DNA of 40,820 bases, taken from the NCBI RefSeq assembly GCF_016405985.1, contig NZ_JAEFCF010000049.1, forward strand, positions 1-40,820, read 5' to 3'. Position numbers and translations under genes: made by a program. Position 1 is the stretch's first letter. Each line of letters starts with the position of its first letter. The notes under the pieces are model-generated. The model saw only the letters and a list, made by a program, of their open reading frames with translations. It was not told the DNA's origin and did not search any database. Positions 1 through 7,382 of the stretch are shown here, piece by piece. This stretch comes from Paracoccus sp. IB05. Lineage in GTDB: Bacteria > Pseudomonadota > Alphaproteobacteria > Rhodobacterales > Rhodobacteraceae.

Positions 1-89
1 CGATCGCCATGGAAGAGAAGCTGCGCTTCGCAATCCGCGAAGGCGGCCGCACCGTCGGTGCAGGCGTCGTTGCCAAAATCATCAAGTGA
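1..89 (+). CDS. tuf: Elongation factor Tu, C-terminal end (partial)
   Basis: The last 28 codons of an open frame that enters from the left edge (first full codon at base 3). The peptide contains EEKLRFAIREGGRTVGAGVV and ends VAKIIK, the nearly invariant C-terminal strand of domain 3 of bacterial EF-Tu. EF-Tu delivers aminoacyl-tRNA to the ribosome as a GTP complex in the cytoplasm. A strong terminator follows 30 bases after the stop, so this copy ends its transcription unit. Nothing can be said about the rest of the gene. Confidence 0.95.
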   Translation, partial: IAMEEKLRFAIREGGRTVGAGVVAKIIK

Positions 90-116
90 TCTGAAGCCTT
101 CGGGCTCTGTGATCCA

Positions 117-147
117 AAGGCCGCCCTTCGGGGCGGCCTTGTTTTTT
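117..147 (+). terminator. Rho-independent terminator of tuf
   Basis: A perfect 8-bp stem GGCCGCCC / GGGCGGCC (119-126 and 131-138) with a TTCG tetraloop is followed by TTGTTTTTT. Its position, 30 bases after the EF-Tu stop, fits termination of the tuf transcript. Confidence 0.93.
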
Positions 148-192
148 GTGCGGATCATGGCCGGAATACTTGCCCGGCAGGCAGGGGAGCCG

Positions 193-336
193 ATGTTCTC
201 GCGCTGGATTTTCGATCTGCTGCCCTGGAGGCTGTTCGCGATTTTGCTCCTGGCACTGGTGGTGACACTTGGCCAGGATCAGGGGCCGGGCCAAATATGG
301 TCCTGGTGGTTCCCGACAACCAACCCGCCTTACTGA
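193..336 (+). CDS. Possible small single-pass membrane protein (47 aa)
   Basis: An ATG at 193 preceded by a purine-rich AGGGGAG (183-189) opens a 47-codon frame. The product begins MFSRWIFDLLPWRLFA and has one hydrophobic stretch (about residues 13-27, rich in Leu, Ala and Val), then a short polar tail with several Trp and a Pro-Tyr end. It resembles the small inner-membrane proteins often found in such genomes, but I recognise no family. It lies between the tuf terminator and IS remnants, so it could be chance. Only the ribosome binding site and the membrane-like composition support it. Confidence 0.33.
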   Translation: MFSRWIFDLLPWRLFAILLLALVVTLGQDQGPGQIWSWWFPTTNPPY

Positions 337-532
337 AATCCGGTCTGAAGGGGTCGGCCTGCGATGACGCATGGTCAGAATTTCCGGTTTCCTTGACCCG
401 AAGCTGATGAGCCACCGTAACATAAGAGCCAATATGGAGGCGCCCGGTGTAGAGCCAAGGTAGAAACGTGGCCATCTGGCAAAGTTAAAATGTCACCCTT
501 CGGCTTGGGCATGTTCCAGCGTTGGGAAGCCG

Positions 533-773
533 AAGCGACGGCGCTTCTCGGCGATCTTGTGCATCTCCTCACGGATCTCCAGGTTGTCGGGCGGCCTCTC
601 GCGCCGCACCGTCTTCGGATTGACACTGATCAGGACGCAGGCGCGACGTTGAGAGATCGGATGATCCTTCGTCGCCTGCAGCACCGCATCCCGCCGTTGT
701 ATCGGCGGCGTCAGGGCTTTCCTAGGAGATCCTTCAGAACCGCATTGTCCAACATGACATCCGCCGCCGAGGG
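533..773 (-). pseudogene. IS3-family transposase fragment (end of OrfA / start of OrfB), frameshifted
   Basis: Read on the minus strand, 773-714 encodes MLDNAVLKDLLGK, the end of the leucine-rich region of IS3-family OrfA. After a frame change near 713 the next frame encodes SQRRACVLISVNPKTVRRER and then a stretch with EIREEMHKIAEKRRRFG, the N-terminal part of OrfB of IS3-family elements common in Rhodobacterales. Homology stops at about 533, before the DDE catalytic core. No terminal repeats or complete transposase remain, so the element is dead. Its 5' side is joined directly to an IS110 fragment. Confidence 0.75.
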
Positions 774-824
774 CGCGTGAAACACATTCCTGGCCAGATC
801 GAGGCCCAGTGTCGTAATCTGCAT
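774..824 (-). pseudogene. IS110-family transposase N-terminal fragment
   Basis: From an ATG at 824 (minus strand) the frame reads MQITTLGLDLARNVFHA, the N-terminus of IS110/IS1111-family DEDD recombinases (typical form MxITTxGLDLAKNVFQ, with the first catalytic Asp in LDLA). After 17 residues the sequence switches in frame to IS3 sequence at about 774. The remaining roughly 300 residues of the recombinase are missing. This looks like the left end of an IS110 element whose body was removed. Confidence 0.7.
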
Positions 825-907
825 GGGGTGGCTCCTTTCATCGCAGCTTGTGACAGCTGCACCAGGGCGCATTTCGACGCAGGTGGAGCAGGAGCCATCC
901 ACCCCAT
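823..907. repeat. Imperfect inverted repeat next to the IS110 start
   Basis: ATGGGGTGGCTCCT (823-836) pairs with AGGAGCCATCCACCCCAT (890-907), the second arm carrying a 4-base insertion. Inside, CAGCT / AGCTG (844-848, 855-859) forms a smaller stem. The repeat starts at the IS110 start codon and covers what would be the non-coding left end of that element. It may be a remnant of the IS110 end, including its guide (bridge) RNA region, but that is inference. Confidence 0.5.
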
Positions 908-1331
908 CCCGCAAAGCTGACCTTCAGCACCTCTGCCCGACGACCGCCGGCCCCGTCCCTACGGCCTTGTGTGTGGAGGGCGGGCCGGGGCTGGTATTTT
1001 CGGCTGGGATGTCGGTGCGGCGGTTCCGGGCCTGGGCAGGCGCGGGTGCGGCAGTGGCAGGGGGCGTCGCGACCAGGACCTGTGGCAAAGGCAGCGCCGG
1101 CCCCAAAGCCCTGGGGGGGCAGCGCGGTTCCGGCGCTGCGAGTCACAACGCCCATGCCCGGCGCCTGCGCGCGCCTGTCATCACCGGTCAGTTCGGCGGT
1201 AAAAGACCGGGACCGGTTTCGGAATTTGCCGATTGAAAGTGATCCAAAGCGGATCTGGCGCCGGTTCTCATGCTGAAACAGGGAACGCAAAGGCCGCACA
1301 GGCTGCGGCCAATGCATGGATGGGCGCTGGC
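908..1331. other. Gene-less stretch, no supported feature
   Basis: Very GC-rich sequence with open frames on both strands, all of low-complexity Pro/Ala/Arg composition, without convincing ribosome binding sites or a recognisable family. It is probably decayed DNA linked to the IS scar. I see no RNA gene or strong promoter. Confidence 0.4.
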
Positions 1332-1658
1332 TCAGTCGCAGTTTGCGATCGGGGTGCGGACGGCATAGGTGACTTTGCCGGTCATGCCCTCAGGCAATGG
1401 CTGCGGGTCCAGCCAGATGTCGATGTCACAGCCATCGGTGTCGATCTCCCATTTCACACTGCCATCCTGACCATGCCGTTCATAATCGAGCGAGTCGATG
1501 GGGCGCCCGCCAAGCCTGTCTGCCAGGGCATCGCTGGAAAGGATGGTCTGGATCTGTTCGATCCGGTCATAATAGGGCGGCAGAGCTGCGAAAGCCGGCA
1601 GGGCGGTCATGGCGCCAATAAGGGCTGCGGCGGAATAAAGACAGACGGGGCGGGACAT
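1332..1658 (-). CDS. Small secreted protein of unknown function (108 aa)
   Basis: The start at 1658 is chosen because GGAG lies 5-8 bases upstream and the frame then opens with a clean signal peptide (MSRPVCLYSAAALIGAMTAL followed by PAFA and a cleavage site before ALPPYYD). An in-frame ATG 27 bases further upstream would spoil the signal. The mature part of about 84 residues is acidic and contains two Cys (one in DTDGCDIDIWLD, one third from the end) that could form a disulphide. I do not recognise the family. It sits downstream of the bzt operon on the same strand but beyond a terminator, so it is probably transcribed separately. The periplasmic location is inferred. Confidence 0.8.
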   Translation of the reverse strand: MSRPVCLYSAAALIGAMTALPAFAALPPYYDRIEQIQTILSSDALADRLGGRPIDSLDYERHGQDGSVKWEIDTDGCDIDIWLDPQPLPEGMTGKVTYAVRTPIANCD

Positions 1659-1750
1659 CTGAGCTCCTATATCGATTTCTTCCAAAGTCTTAGCGTCCCA
1701 AGTCTTAACGTCCAGGTCCGTGACTGTAATGTATATTCTCGTGAAAAGCG

Positions 1751-1779
1751 AAAACCCGCCAGCGGGTGCGGCGGGTTTT
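1751..1779 (-). terminator. Terminator after the bzt operon
   Basis: AAAACCCGCC (1751-1760) and GGCGGGTTTT (1770-1779) form a perfect 10-bp stem with a 9-base loop, 21 bases past the bztD stop. On the minus strand the stem ends in TTTTCGC. It is nearly symmetric and may act in both directions. Confidence 0.8.
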
Positions 1780-1799
1780 CAGGGGGAGCTGCAGGCAGG

Positions 1800-2570
1800 T
1801 CAGTGGCCGAGGATCTGGCTCAGGAAAAGCTTGGTACGCTCAGATTGCGGGTTCGAGAAGAACTCTTTCGGCGCATTCTGTTCGACGATCTGACCCTGAT
1901 CCATGAAGACGACGCGATTTGCCACAGCCTGGGCAAAGCCCATCTCATGGGTGACGCAAAGCATGGTCATGCCCTCTTCGGCGAGCTCGATCATGGTGTC
2001 GAGCACCTCTTTGATCATCTCGGGGTCAAGCGCCGAGGTCGGCTCGTCAAAGAGCATGATCCTGGGGCGCATGCACAAAGACCGCGCGATGGCGACCCGC
2101 TGCTGCTGCCCCCCTGACAACTGGCCCGGATATTTCAGTGCCTGATCGGGGATCTTCACCTTGGTCAGGAAATGCATCGCGGTTTCTTCGGCCTGCTTTT
2201 TCGGGATCTTGCGAACCCAGATCGGCGCGAGGGTGAGGTTTTCCAGCACCGTCAGATGCGGGAAGAGGTTGAAATGCTGGAACACCATTCCGACTTCGGA
2301 GCGCACCTTGTCGATATTCTTGAGGTCATTGGTCAACTCGGTGCCGTCGACGAAGATATGACCGGACTGGTGTTCCTCCAGCCGGTTGATGCAGCGGATC
2401 ATCGTTGATTTCCCCGACCCGGAAGGGCCACAGATCACGATTCTCTCGCCGCGCGCCACCGTCAGGTCGATATCGCGCAAGACGTGGAACTGGCCGTACC
2501 ATTTGTTCATCTTGCGGATTTCGATCGCGACTTCGCCCGCGACGTCCGGGATCTTTTGTACCTGGCTCAT
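1800..2570 (-). CDS. bztD: Glutamate/glutamine/aspartate/asparagine ABC transporter, ATP-binding protein
   Basis: 256 residues, the usual length for polar amino acid transporter ATPases (HisP/GlnQ type, cytoplasmic face of the inner membrane). Walker [10 protein letters not shown] is at 48-56, the Q-loop glutamine at 98, the signature LSGGQQQ at 151-157, Walker B IMLFDEP at 171-177 and the switch histidine in VTHEM at 208, so all catalytic residues are present. It is the last gene of a four-gene operon in the order binding protein, permease, permease, ATPase, matching bztABCD of R. capsulatus and aapJQMP of rhizobia. The start at 2570 has AGGA six bases upstream, 9 bases past the bztC stop. 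Substrate range is inferred from the operon type. Confidence 0.95.
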   Translation of the reverse strand: MSQVQKIPDVAGEVAIEIRKMNKWYGQFHVLRDIDLTVARGERIVICGPSGSGKSTMIRCINRLEEHQSGHIFVDGTELTNDLKNIDKVRSEVGMVFQHFNLFPHLTVLENLTLAPIWVRKIPKKQAEETAMHFLTKVKIPDQALKYPGQLSGGQQQRVAIARSLCMRPRIMLFDEPTSALDPEMIKEVLDTMIELAEEGMTMLCVTHEMGFAQAVANRVVFMDQGQIVEQNAPKEFFSNPQSERTKLFLSQILGH

Positions 2571-2579
2571 GATGCGTCC

Positions 2580-4403
2580 TTAGCGATGGTCTGTCTTCAG
2601 CTTGCGTTCAAGATACATAGAGTATCGTGACATGCCAAAGCAGATAATGAAGAAGATGGCGCCGACGAAGATATAGGGCTCCCAATAGATGCCCTTCCAG
2701 TTGATGTCGGCGCGTACGGTGGTGGTCACGCCCCTCAGCGGGTCGAGAAGGCCGACGAAGGAGACCAGCGTCGTATCCTTGAAGAGCCCGATAAAGGTCG
2801 AGACGATCCCCGGGATCGAGATTTTCAGCGCCTGGGGCATGATGATCAGGCGCTGCGCCTGCCAATAGGTCATGCCAAGGCTGTCGCCGGCCTCATACTG
2901 GCCACGGGGCAGGGCCGCGAGACCGCCCCGGATCACCTCGGCCAGATAGGCGGCCGAGAAGAGCGAGGCGAGGATGATCACCCGCAGGATCAGGTCGAAA
3001 TTGGTCTGCGGTGGCAGGAAATACTGCAGAAGCAGGGATGCGGTGAAGAGGAGCGTGATCAGCGGCACCCCCCGGATGAACTCGATAAAGCCGATCGAGA
3101 GCATCTTCATCAGCCACATGTCCGACCTGCGCCCGAGCGCCAGCATGATGCCGAGAGGCAGCGAGGCCGCGATGGCCGTGACCCCGATGATCAGCGCCAG
3201 CAGAAAGCCCCCGATCATATTCGAGCCGACCGGCGCAATCGTCAGCGGCAGGTCGGTTGCCATATAGGAAACCATCTTCGGCGCCTGATACAAAAGCCAG
3301 CCACCACCCGCCAGCAGCCCGGCGAGAATGCCGATCACGACCGACCGGTTGCGCGCCGCGACAAAGACAAGCGCGAAGGCAAAGAGCGTGCCGAGACTGA
3401 TCATCGCCGCCGAGGCGGGCAGAGTTTCATAGCCAAAGGGCCGGGCGACATCGGTGAGATTGTAGTTCAGCACCGCGCTGATCACATACATCACGGCGAG
3501 CAGGAGCCAGATCGCCGCGGTCAGCAGCATCACGACGAAAGAGACGACGGCGCCGAAGGCCATGGCCAGGATATTGCCGCCCTGGCCAAAGCCCTGCCAG
3601 AAGGTCGCCATGCGCAGCCGCGCAAAGAAATCGGTCGAGATGGCATCGCTGTAATTGATCACCACCGAGGCCACCCAGGCCGCCGCCAGGGCAACCACCA
3701 GCGCAAAGGCGTCATTCAGCCATTTATTGGGGTTGTTGTAATAGACCCGCGCCACCAGGGCGCCAAGCGCAATGGCCAGGAGCTGGGTGACCGGTGTCCA
3801 GAACGACCCACCCCAGATCAGCCAGATCGCGATGAAGGGAAAAAGCCCGGTCACCCAGATCAGTGCCGCCGGGCGCAGGCTCGCTGTTACCCAGAGCACC
3901 GCGAAAATGACGGCAGTCGCGGCAAAGGCGAGGCTGTTTGCGGAAATGGCGTAGAGGGCGGCAAGGGTCAGGATGCCCGCAAGGCCGACCATATGGGCGC
4001 TTTTGCGGTTCTTCCAGAACAGGATCGGCGCCAGCGCGGCAAAGAGCAGCCCGCCGGTGAGCACCGGGCGCCAGTATTGATCGGGCGGGAAGAAGCCGAA
4101 CAGGAACTGGTGCCAGCGCGCTTTGATCACCGCCCAGCAGGCGCCGCTTTCGCCGCCCGCCGCCGCGACGATTTCGCGGCATTCCGCCAGTGAACTGGCG
4201 TTCCAGACCGAATGCCACCACCAGGGAAAGGCGGTCCAGACCATCCAGATTGCCACCAGAAGCCCGGCAAAGGTCAAAAGCGTATTGACCGGAGACGAGA
4301 TCAGGTTCTCGCGCAGCCACTTAACCGCCCCCGCCTCACGCAGTGGGGGCGGTGCGGGGCGCAGCATTTCCTCGCGGACCCAGAGATGCGAAGTCCCGGT
4401 CAT
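2580..4403 (-). CDS. bztC: Amino acid ABC transporter permease BztC/AapM-like, unusually long (607 aa)
   Basis: Inner-membrane permease half of the bzt system. The C-terminal part (about 390-607) is a standard HisM-type permease domain: GGFLLALIIGVTAIAASLPL, then ALGRRSDMW, EFIRGVPLITLLF, and the EAA loop EVIRGGLAALPRGQYEAGD (489-507) that docks on the ATPase. The N-terminal part up to residue 130, with its YWRPVLTGG segment, also matches the family. Between about 135 and 385 lie some 250 residues with several extra hydrophobic segments (for example 138-160, 161-177, 178-198, 203-220, 231-250, 280-312, 333-370), where related proteins I know have a short connector (total about 400-440 residues). 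The frame is intact. The start has AAGGAG inside the end of bztB, whose stop lies one base upstream, suggesting translational coupling. Confidence 0.93.
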   Translation of the reverse strand: MTGTSHLWVREEMLRPAPPPLREAGAVKWLRENLISSPVNTLLTFAGLLVAIWMVWTAFPWWWHSVWNASSLAECREIVAAAGGESGACWAVIKARWHQFLFGFFPPDQYWRPVLTGGLLFAALAPILFWKNRKSAHMVGLAGILTLAALYAISANSLAFAATAVIFAVLWVTASLRPAALIWVTGLFPFIAIWLIWGGSFWTPVTQLLAIALGALVARVYYNNPNKWLNDAFALVVALAAAWVASVVINYSDAISTDFFARLRMATFWQGFGQGGNILAMAFGAVVSFVVMLLTAAIWLLLAVMYVISAVLNYNLTDVARPFGYETLPASAAMISLGTLFAFALVFVAARNRSVVIGILAGLLAGGGWLLYQAPKMVSYMATDLPLTIAPVGSNMIGGFLLALIIGVTAIAASLPLGIMLALGRRSDMWLMKMLSIGFIEFIRGVPLITLLFTASLLLQYFLPPQTNFDLILRVIILASLFSAAYLAEVIRGGLAALPRGQYEAGDSLGMTYWQAQRLIIMPQALKISIPGIVSTFIGLFKDTTLVSFVGLLDPLRGVTTTVRADINWKGIYWEPYIFVGAIFFIICFGMSRYSMYLERKLKTDHR

Positions 4404-4404
4404 C

Positions 4405-5994
4405 TCAGCGCTCCTTCAGCTTAACGGCAGAGTTGAAGGCATTCATGCCGGAGGAAATGATCAGGCTGATCGTCAGATAAATCAGCATCATCAGGAGCAT
4501 GCATTCCAGCTCGCGCCCGGTCTGGTTCAGCGTGATGCCGCCCAGCGTGCCCCGCAGATCAAGGTAAGAGACTGCGATTCCCAGCGAGGTGTTCTTTGTC
4601 AGGTTCAGATACTGGCTGATCAGCGGCGGAATGATCACCCGCAAAGCCTGGGGCAGGATCACCAGCTTCATCGTGCGGCCCGGACGCAGGCCGAGGGCGG
4701 CGGCAGCCTCGGACTGTCCGCCCGGGATGGCCTGAATCCCGGCACGCACGATCTCGGCGATAAAGGCCGAGGTATAGAGCGTCAGGGCGATCAGGAGGGC
4801 GGTGAAGGAATGCATCACCTGGATGCCCCCCTGGAAGTTGAAGCCCTGGCTCACGCCCTGGGCATTCACCGGAAAGCCCGGCAGCTCCCAATGCAGGCCA
4901 AGCGCTGTCAGCAAAAGGACCAGCGGCAGGAAAAGGATCAGGAGCGAGATCCACCAGGTCGTGGGGCGCAGGCCGGTCTCTTCCTGAAGCTTGTTGGCGC
5001 GCCGGGTGACCGAGCGATTTGCGATCCCCGAGACGATGATCACAGCAAGCACCGCCAGCACCGAGAAATTCACCGGCACAGAGGCGATTTCGGTCCCGCC
5101 GAGCGGGCGGTCCAGCAGCGGCGCAGGGATATTGGTGCCGCGATTTGTCAATGCAATGGAATCGAAGAAGAATTTCGAGGCCGCAGGCTCGGTCGGCCCG
5201 ATGGCGCTGACCTCGTTTTCGGCCAGAACCGGCGAGAGCGAGGGGCTGAATATGGTCAGGGCCGCGATGATCCACAGAGCCGCCGGAACGGCTGTGATCA
5301 GCGCCGCCTTACCTGCGTCAAACCGGCTGCGGGCATATTGCCAGGTCGCGCCGGTAATGCCGATAAAGGCGAGCAGCCAGAGGAAGAAGGCAAAAGACGA
5401 GACCTGCAGCCCCGCAAGTCGCGCCGCAAGCCCATGGCCACCGGCCTGGGCCGTCAGCCCGTCCAGCGCGGCCCGGCTTTCAAGGATCGCCGGCGTGATC
5501 TTGAAGGCCGCCGGCGCCGGCATGGTCTCGGAGATCACCACGAAAGTCAGAAGGATCCACAGAAGCAGCGGCACATTGCGGAAGACCTCGACATAGACCG
5601 TCATCAGCCGCGAAATCAGCCAGTTGTTCGACAGCCGCAGCACGCCGACGGCCACCCCGACCGCGGTGGCGAGGATACAGCCGAAAAAGGCCACCACCAG
5701 CGTGTTCAAAAGCCCGATGATAACCGCGCGGCCATGGGTGGAATCATTGGTATAGGGGATCAGGGTCTGCTCGATATCATATCCGGCCCGGACCCAGAGA
5801 AAGCCGAAATTGATGTCCTTGCCCTTGGCGTCGAGGTTGCGGATCACATTATCCGTCAGCCAGCCGATGAAAAGCAGGAAGAGTACAAGTGCGATCACCT
5901 GGAGCGTGATGGCACGGAAACGGGTGTCATAAATCAGCATCGAAAGGCGGAATCCGCCCTTCGACGCCTCCGCCCGACTGGTGGCAAAGGCCAT
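4405..5994 (-). CDS. bztB: Amino acid ABC transporter permease BztB/AapQ-like, longer than usual (529 aa)
   Basis: Inner-membrane permease, partner of bztC. Family marks are the N-terminal segment ending LFIGWLTDN, RAVIIGLLNTLVVAFFGC, VEVFRNVPLLLWI (135-147), TNRGTNIPAPLL (283-294) and the EAA loop EIVRAGIQAIPGGQSEAAAA (414-433). Relatives are about 390-400 residues. The excess of about 120 lies between FRNVPLLLW and the TNRG motif (about 155-280) and includes hydrophobic stretches at about 200-217 and 231-250. The start at 5994 is preceded by GGGGAAT. A stable hairpin lies between bztA and this gene. The substrate (acidic amino acids and their amides) is assigned from operon order only. Confidence 0.93.
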   Translation of the reverse strand: MAFATSRAEASKGGFRLSMLIYDTRFRAITLQVIALVLFLLFIGWLTDNVIRNLDAKGKDINFGFLWVRAGYDIEQTLIPYTNDSTHGRAVIIGLLNTLVVAFFGCILATAVGVAVGVLRLSNNWLISRLMTVYVEVFRNVPLLLWILLTFVVISETMPAPAAFKITPAILESRAALDGLTAQAGGHGLAARLAGLQVSSFAFFLWLLAFIGITGATWQYARSRFDAGKAALITAVPAALWIIAALTIFSPSLSPVLAENEVSAIGPTEPAASKFFFDSIALTNRGTNIPAPLLDRPLGGTEIASVPVNFSVLAVLAVIIVSGIANRSVTRRANKLQEETGLRPTTWWISLLILFLPLVLLLTALGLHWELPGFPVNAQGVSQGFNFQGGIQVMHSFTALLIALTLYTSAFIAEIVRAGIQAIPGGQSEAAAALGLRPGRTMKLVILPQALRVIIPPLISQYLNLTKNTSLGIAVSYLDLRGTLGGITLNQTGRELECMLLMMLIYLTISLIISSGMNAFNSAVKLKER

Positions 5995-6100
5995 GAATTC
6001 CCCCTGAGCCCGACCGCCTCCGGCTTCTGCCGGTTATGGTACTGCCGCAATCGGGCAGTCCGTGGTCGTGGTTGTTCTGATTGTTTGATCTTAACGAAGT

Positions 6101-6127
6101 GGGGGCGCGCCTTTCGGACGCGCCCCC
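6101..6127 (-). promoter_or_regulatory. Intra-operon hairpin between bztA and bztB
   Basis: GGGGGCGCG (6101-6109) and CGCGCCCCC (6119-6127) form a perfect 9-bp all-GC stem with a 9-base loop, 9 bases after the bztA stop. No T-run follows on the minus strand. Such hairpins after binding-protein genes usually stabilise or partly terminate the message, so that the binding protein is made in excess over the permeases. That role is inference. Confidence 0.75.
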
Positions 6128-6135
6128 GGGGCAGA

Positions 6136-7152
6136 TCAGCGCATCGGCCAGGCGTATTGCAGCCCGCCTTGCGTCCAGAGCGCGTTCAGACCGCGCGCCA
6201 GACCGATCGGGGTGCCGGTTCCGAGATTGGCTTCAAAAATCTCGCCATAATTGCCGTTTGCGGCAATCGCACGTTTCGCCCAGTCATTGTCGAGGCCGAA
6301 CATCTTGCCCATTTCGCCTTCAAGACCCAGCAGGCGGCGGATTTCGGGGTCGGTGGAGGAGCCGGCGACCTCTTCGATATTGGCTTTGGTGATGCCTTTC
6401 TCTTCGGCGATCAGCAGCGCGTTATAGGTCCAGCGCACAATATCGCCCCAGACATTGTCACCATGACGCACGGCCGGCCCGAGCGGCTCTTTCGAGATGA
6501 TCTCGGGAAGGATGATGTGGTTTTCCGCATCCGCCATGGTTGCACGGCCCGCCGCCAGACCCGAGGCGTCGGTCGTATAGGCATCGCAGGCGCCTGCGAG
6601 ATACTGGCGTTGCGCCTCAGAATCGTCCTGAACCGTGACCGGGGTATAGGTCATGTTATTCGCCTTGAAAAAGTCGGCGAGGTTCAGCTCGGTGGTGGTC
6701 CCGGTCTGGATGCAGACGGTGGCGCCTTCGAGTTCTTTGGCCGAGGAAACGCCCAGGTCTTTTTTGACCATGAAGCCCTGGCCGTCATAGTAATTGATGC
6801 CGACAAAATCGAATTTCAGGTCAACGTCACGGGTGAAGGTTGCGGTCGAGTTGCGGACGAGCAGGTCGACCTCACCCGAGGCGAGGGCGGTAAAGCGCGT
6901 CTCGCCGGTGGTGGGGACAAATTTCACCTTGGTCGGGTCGCCAAGCACGGCAGCGGCAACCGCGCGGCACAGATCGACGTCAAAGCCGACCCAGGTGCCA
7001 TTCGCATCCGCCATGCCAAAGCCGGTGAGGCCGACATTGACGCCGCAATTCAACTCGCCGCGGGCCTTAACATCATCGAGCGTGGCCGCACTGGCAGCGC
7101 CCGCGAGCATGGTGCTGGCCGCCAGCGCGCCGATGATTGCTGATTTCTTCAT
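6136..7152 (-). CDS. bztA: Periplasmic amino acid-binding protein of the bzt transporter
   Basis: 338 residues, the normal size for BztA/AapJ solute-binding proteins. The start at 7152 (MKKSAIIGALAAS) has AGGAAGAGG just upstream and gives a typical Sec signal cleaved after AGAASA. The mature protein begins ATLDDVKARGELNCGVNVGL and has the family segments GTWVGFDVDLCRAVAAAV, TGETRFTALASGEVDLLVRN and GFMVKKDLGV. The C-terminus ends GGLQYAWPMR as in relatives. It binds glutamate, glutamine, aspartate or asparagine in the periplasm and presents it to BztB/BztC. It is the first gene of the operon and is followed by a GC hairpin. A longer reading from 7284 lacks a signal peptide and is rejected. 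Confidence 0.95.
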   Translation of the reverse strand: MKKSAIIGALAASTMLAGAASAATLDDVKARGELNCGVNVGLTGFGMADANGTWVGFDVDLCRAVAAAVLGDPTKVKFVPTTGETRFTALASGEVDLLVRNSTATFTRDVDLKFDFVGINYYDGQGFMVKKDLGVSSAKELEGATVCIQTGTTTELNLADFFKANNMTYTPVTVQDDSEAQRQYLAGACDAYTTDASGLAAGRATMADAENHIILPEIISKEPLGPAVRHGDNVWGDIVRWTYNALLIAEEKGITKANIEEVAGSSTDPEIRRLLGLEGEMGKMFGLDNDWAKRAIAANGNYGEIFEANLGTGTPIGLARGLNALWTQGGLQYAWPMR

Positions 7153-7255
7153 AATTACCTCTTCCTGAGCTGCCGCCATCGGCCGGGCCGCGGCGGGGGT
7201 GTCGCCTGACTGTTCGCAGGCTGTCTCTCGGGTCTTTGATCGCCCGATGAGCATA

Positions 7256-7341
7256 TTTTCAGAGCAAGGTCGCTTATCGGTCAATAGGCGAGCTTCGAAT
7301 ACGGGAAAATCGCCGTTTTTCCGGGCATTGCGCCGGAAAAA
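7256..7341 (-). promoter_or_regulatory. Possible bztA promoter and palindrome
   Basis: On the minus strand TTGACC (7284-7279) is followed after 17 bases by TGAAAA, a weak -10 match. Just upstream, TTTTTCCGG (7316-7324) and CCGGAAAAA (7333-7341) form a perfect 9-bp inverted repeat with an 8-base spacer, placed where an operator or activator site could lie. The T-run precedes the stem on both strands, so it is not a normal terminator. This is weak evidence. Confidence 0.27.
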
Positions 7342-7382
7342 TGCCGCTCAGATCAGCTTTGCCGGGAAATCGGCCTGAATTG

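Noticed and set aside
838-1317. Long minus- and plus-strand frames between the IS scar and the small secreted protein
   Set aside because: They have biased Pro/Arg/Ala composition, no good start signals and no family; likely GC-driven open frames.
4123-7143. A 1006-residue open frame on the plus strand opposite the bzt genes
   Set aside because: It is antisense to bztC, bztB and bztA, which have clear motifs and ribosome sites. Its product is Arg/His/Gln/Gly-rich without any domain, as expected for the opposite strand of high-GC genes.
7316-7341. TTTTTCCGG / CCGGAAAAA as a terminator of the ATP12 gene
   Set aside because: The T-run lies before the stem, not after it, on both strands, so it does not have terminator geometry. 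It is kept only as a possible regulatory dyad.
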